Origin: Gemmataceae bacterium | GTDB lineage: Bacteria > Planctomycetota > Planctomycetia > Gemmatales > Gemmataceae | Direction: 5' to 3' | DNA: 64,000 nucleotides | Assembly (NCBI GenBank): GCA_022842245.1 | Contig: JALHPZ010000003.1 | Location: forward strand, 26,146 to 90,145 | Shown: positions 63,913 to 64,000 of the stretch, piece after piece | Layout of the letters: the number at the start of each line of letters is the position of its first letter | How positions within the stretch are numbered: the first letter of the stretch is position 1 | Program-made: the position numbers and the translations under genes | Notes under the pieces: generated by a model | The model's input: only the letters and a program-made list of their open reading frames with translations | What the model was told of the DNA's origin: nothing | The model's database searches: none

Positions 63913-64000
63913 GATTTGCCTCCCGTGGAGCGCGTGGCGAAAACGGGGTCGGGAGTCGTTTTCGCCGCGGGAAAAACACCCCCACCCCGGTTTGTCCCCG

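Overview
The window looks like chromosome of a high-GC planctomycete, most likely of the Gemmata/Gemmataceae type. The evidence is the gene content: two DUF1501 proteins, a DUF1559 pseudopilin-like protein followed by a small lipoprotein, a PVC-type heme-binding CxxCH protein, a BBP7-type outer-membrane barrel, many Tat-like or Sec signal peptides on hydrolases, and a futalosine-pathway menaquinone gene (mqnC). No rRNA and no CRISPR array were seen. This placement is from family composition only.

Layout. 1-2015: right-hand end of a probable integrative element. It holds the start of a KptA/Tpt1-like RNA 2'-phosphotransferase (cut by the window edge), a small unknown gene and a tyrosine recombinase whose gene sits against the 3' end of a tRNA-Ser(CGA) gene. 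2089-9875: acyltransferase, acpS, a UvrD/PcrA helicase, a DUF4129-like membrane protein and recN. 9971-16142: oxidoreductase, an SGNH-fold protein, a PIN-domain toxin-antitoxin-like pair and a large PVC-type cytochrome-like protein. 16221-25763: RraA-like protein, dioxygenase plus permease, WD40 propeller, PIG-L deacetylase, aminotransferase, HEAT-repeat and DUF1501 proteins. 25760-31622: a minus-strand run of malate dehydrogenase, DUF2237, zinc metallopeptidase, serpin and S46 dipeptidyl-peptidase. 31764-36152: DUF1501, an esterase-like hydrolase and a DUF433/DUF5615 pair. 36207-39817: tRNA-Leu(UAA), MFS transporter, enolase-superfamily dehydratase and creatininase-like amidohydrolase, a plausible sugar-acid or amide catabolic set. 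39861-46140: TPR membrane protein, DUF1559 protein, lipoprotein, TPR protein. 46147-52730: second esterase-like hydrolase, thioredoxin reductase, argA, three small genes and trpG/pabA. 52749-55377: a BtuCDF/Fec-type ABC importer in overlapping genes. 55442-63912: large membrane protein, BBP7 barrel, glycine-rich secreted protein, serine hydrolase, orphan NatA-type ATPase, unknown membrane protein and mqnC.

The most unusual non-coding signal is a set of intergenic inverted repeats (16149-16222, 17553-17632, 10978-11098, 37611-37690, 38833-38940, with a half copy at 19798-19822). Their sequences differ, but they share one plan: a purine-rich arm of roughly 8-10-bp degenerate units, a short spacer and a pyrimidine-rich complementary arm. 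Other points to check are the KptA-bearing island, a serpin with a predicted Arg-Ser reactive site beside an S46 peptidase with predicted acidic specificity, an AcpS lacking its usual metal-binding Asp, and an SGNH protein lacking the nucleophile Ser.
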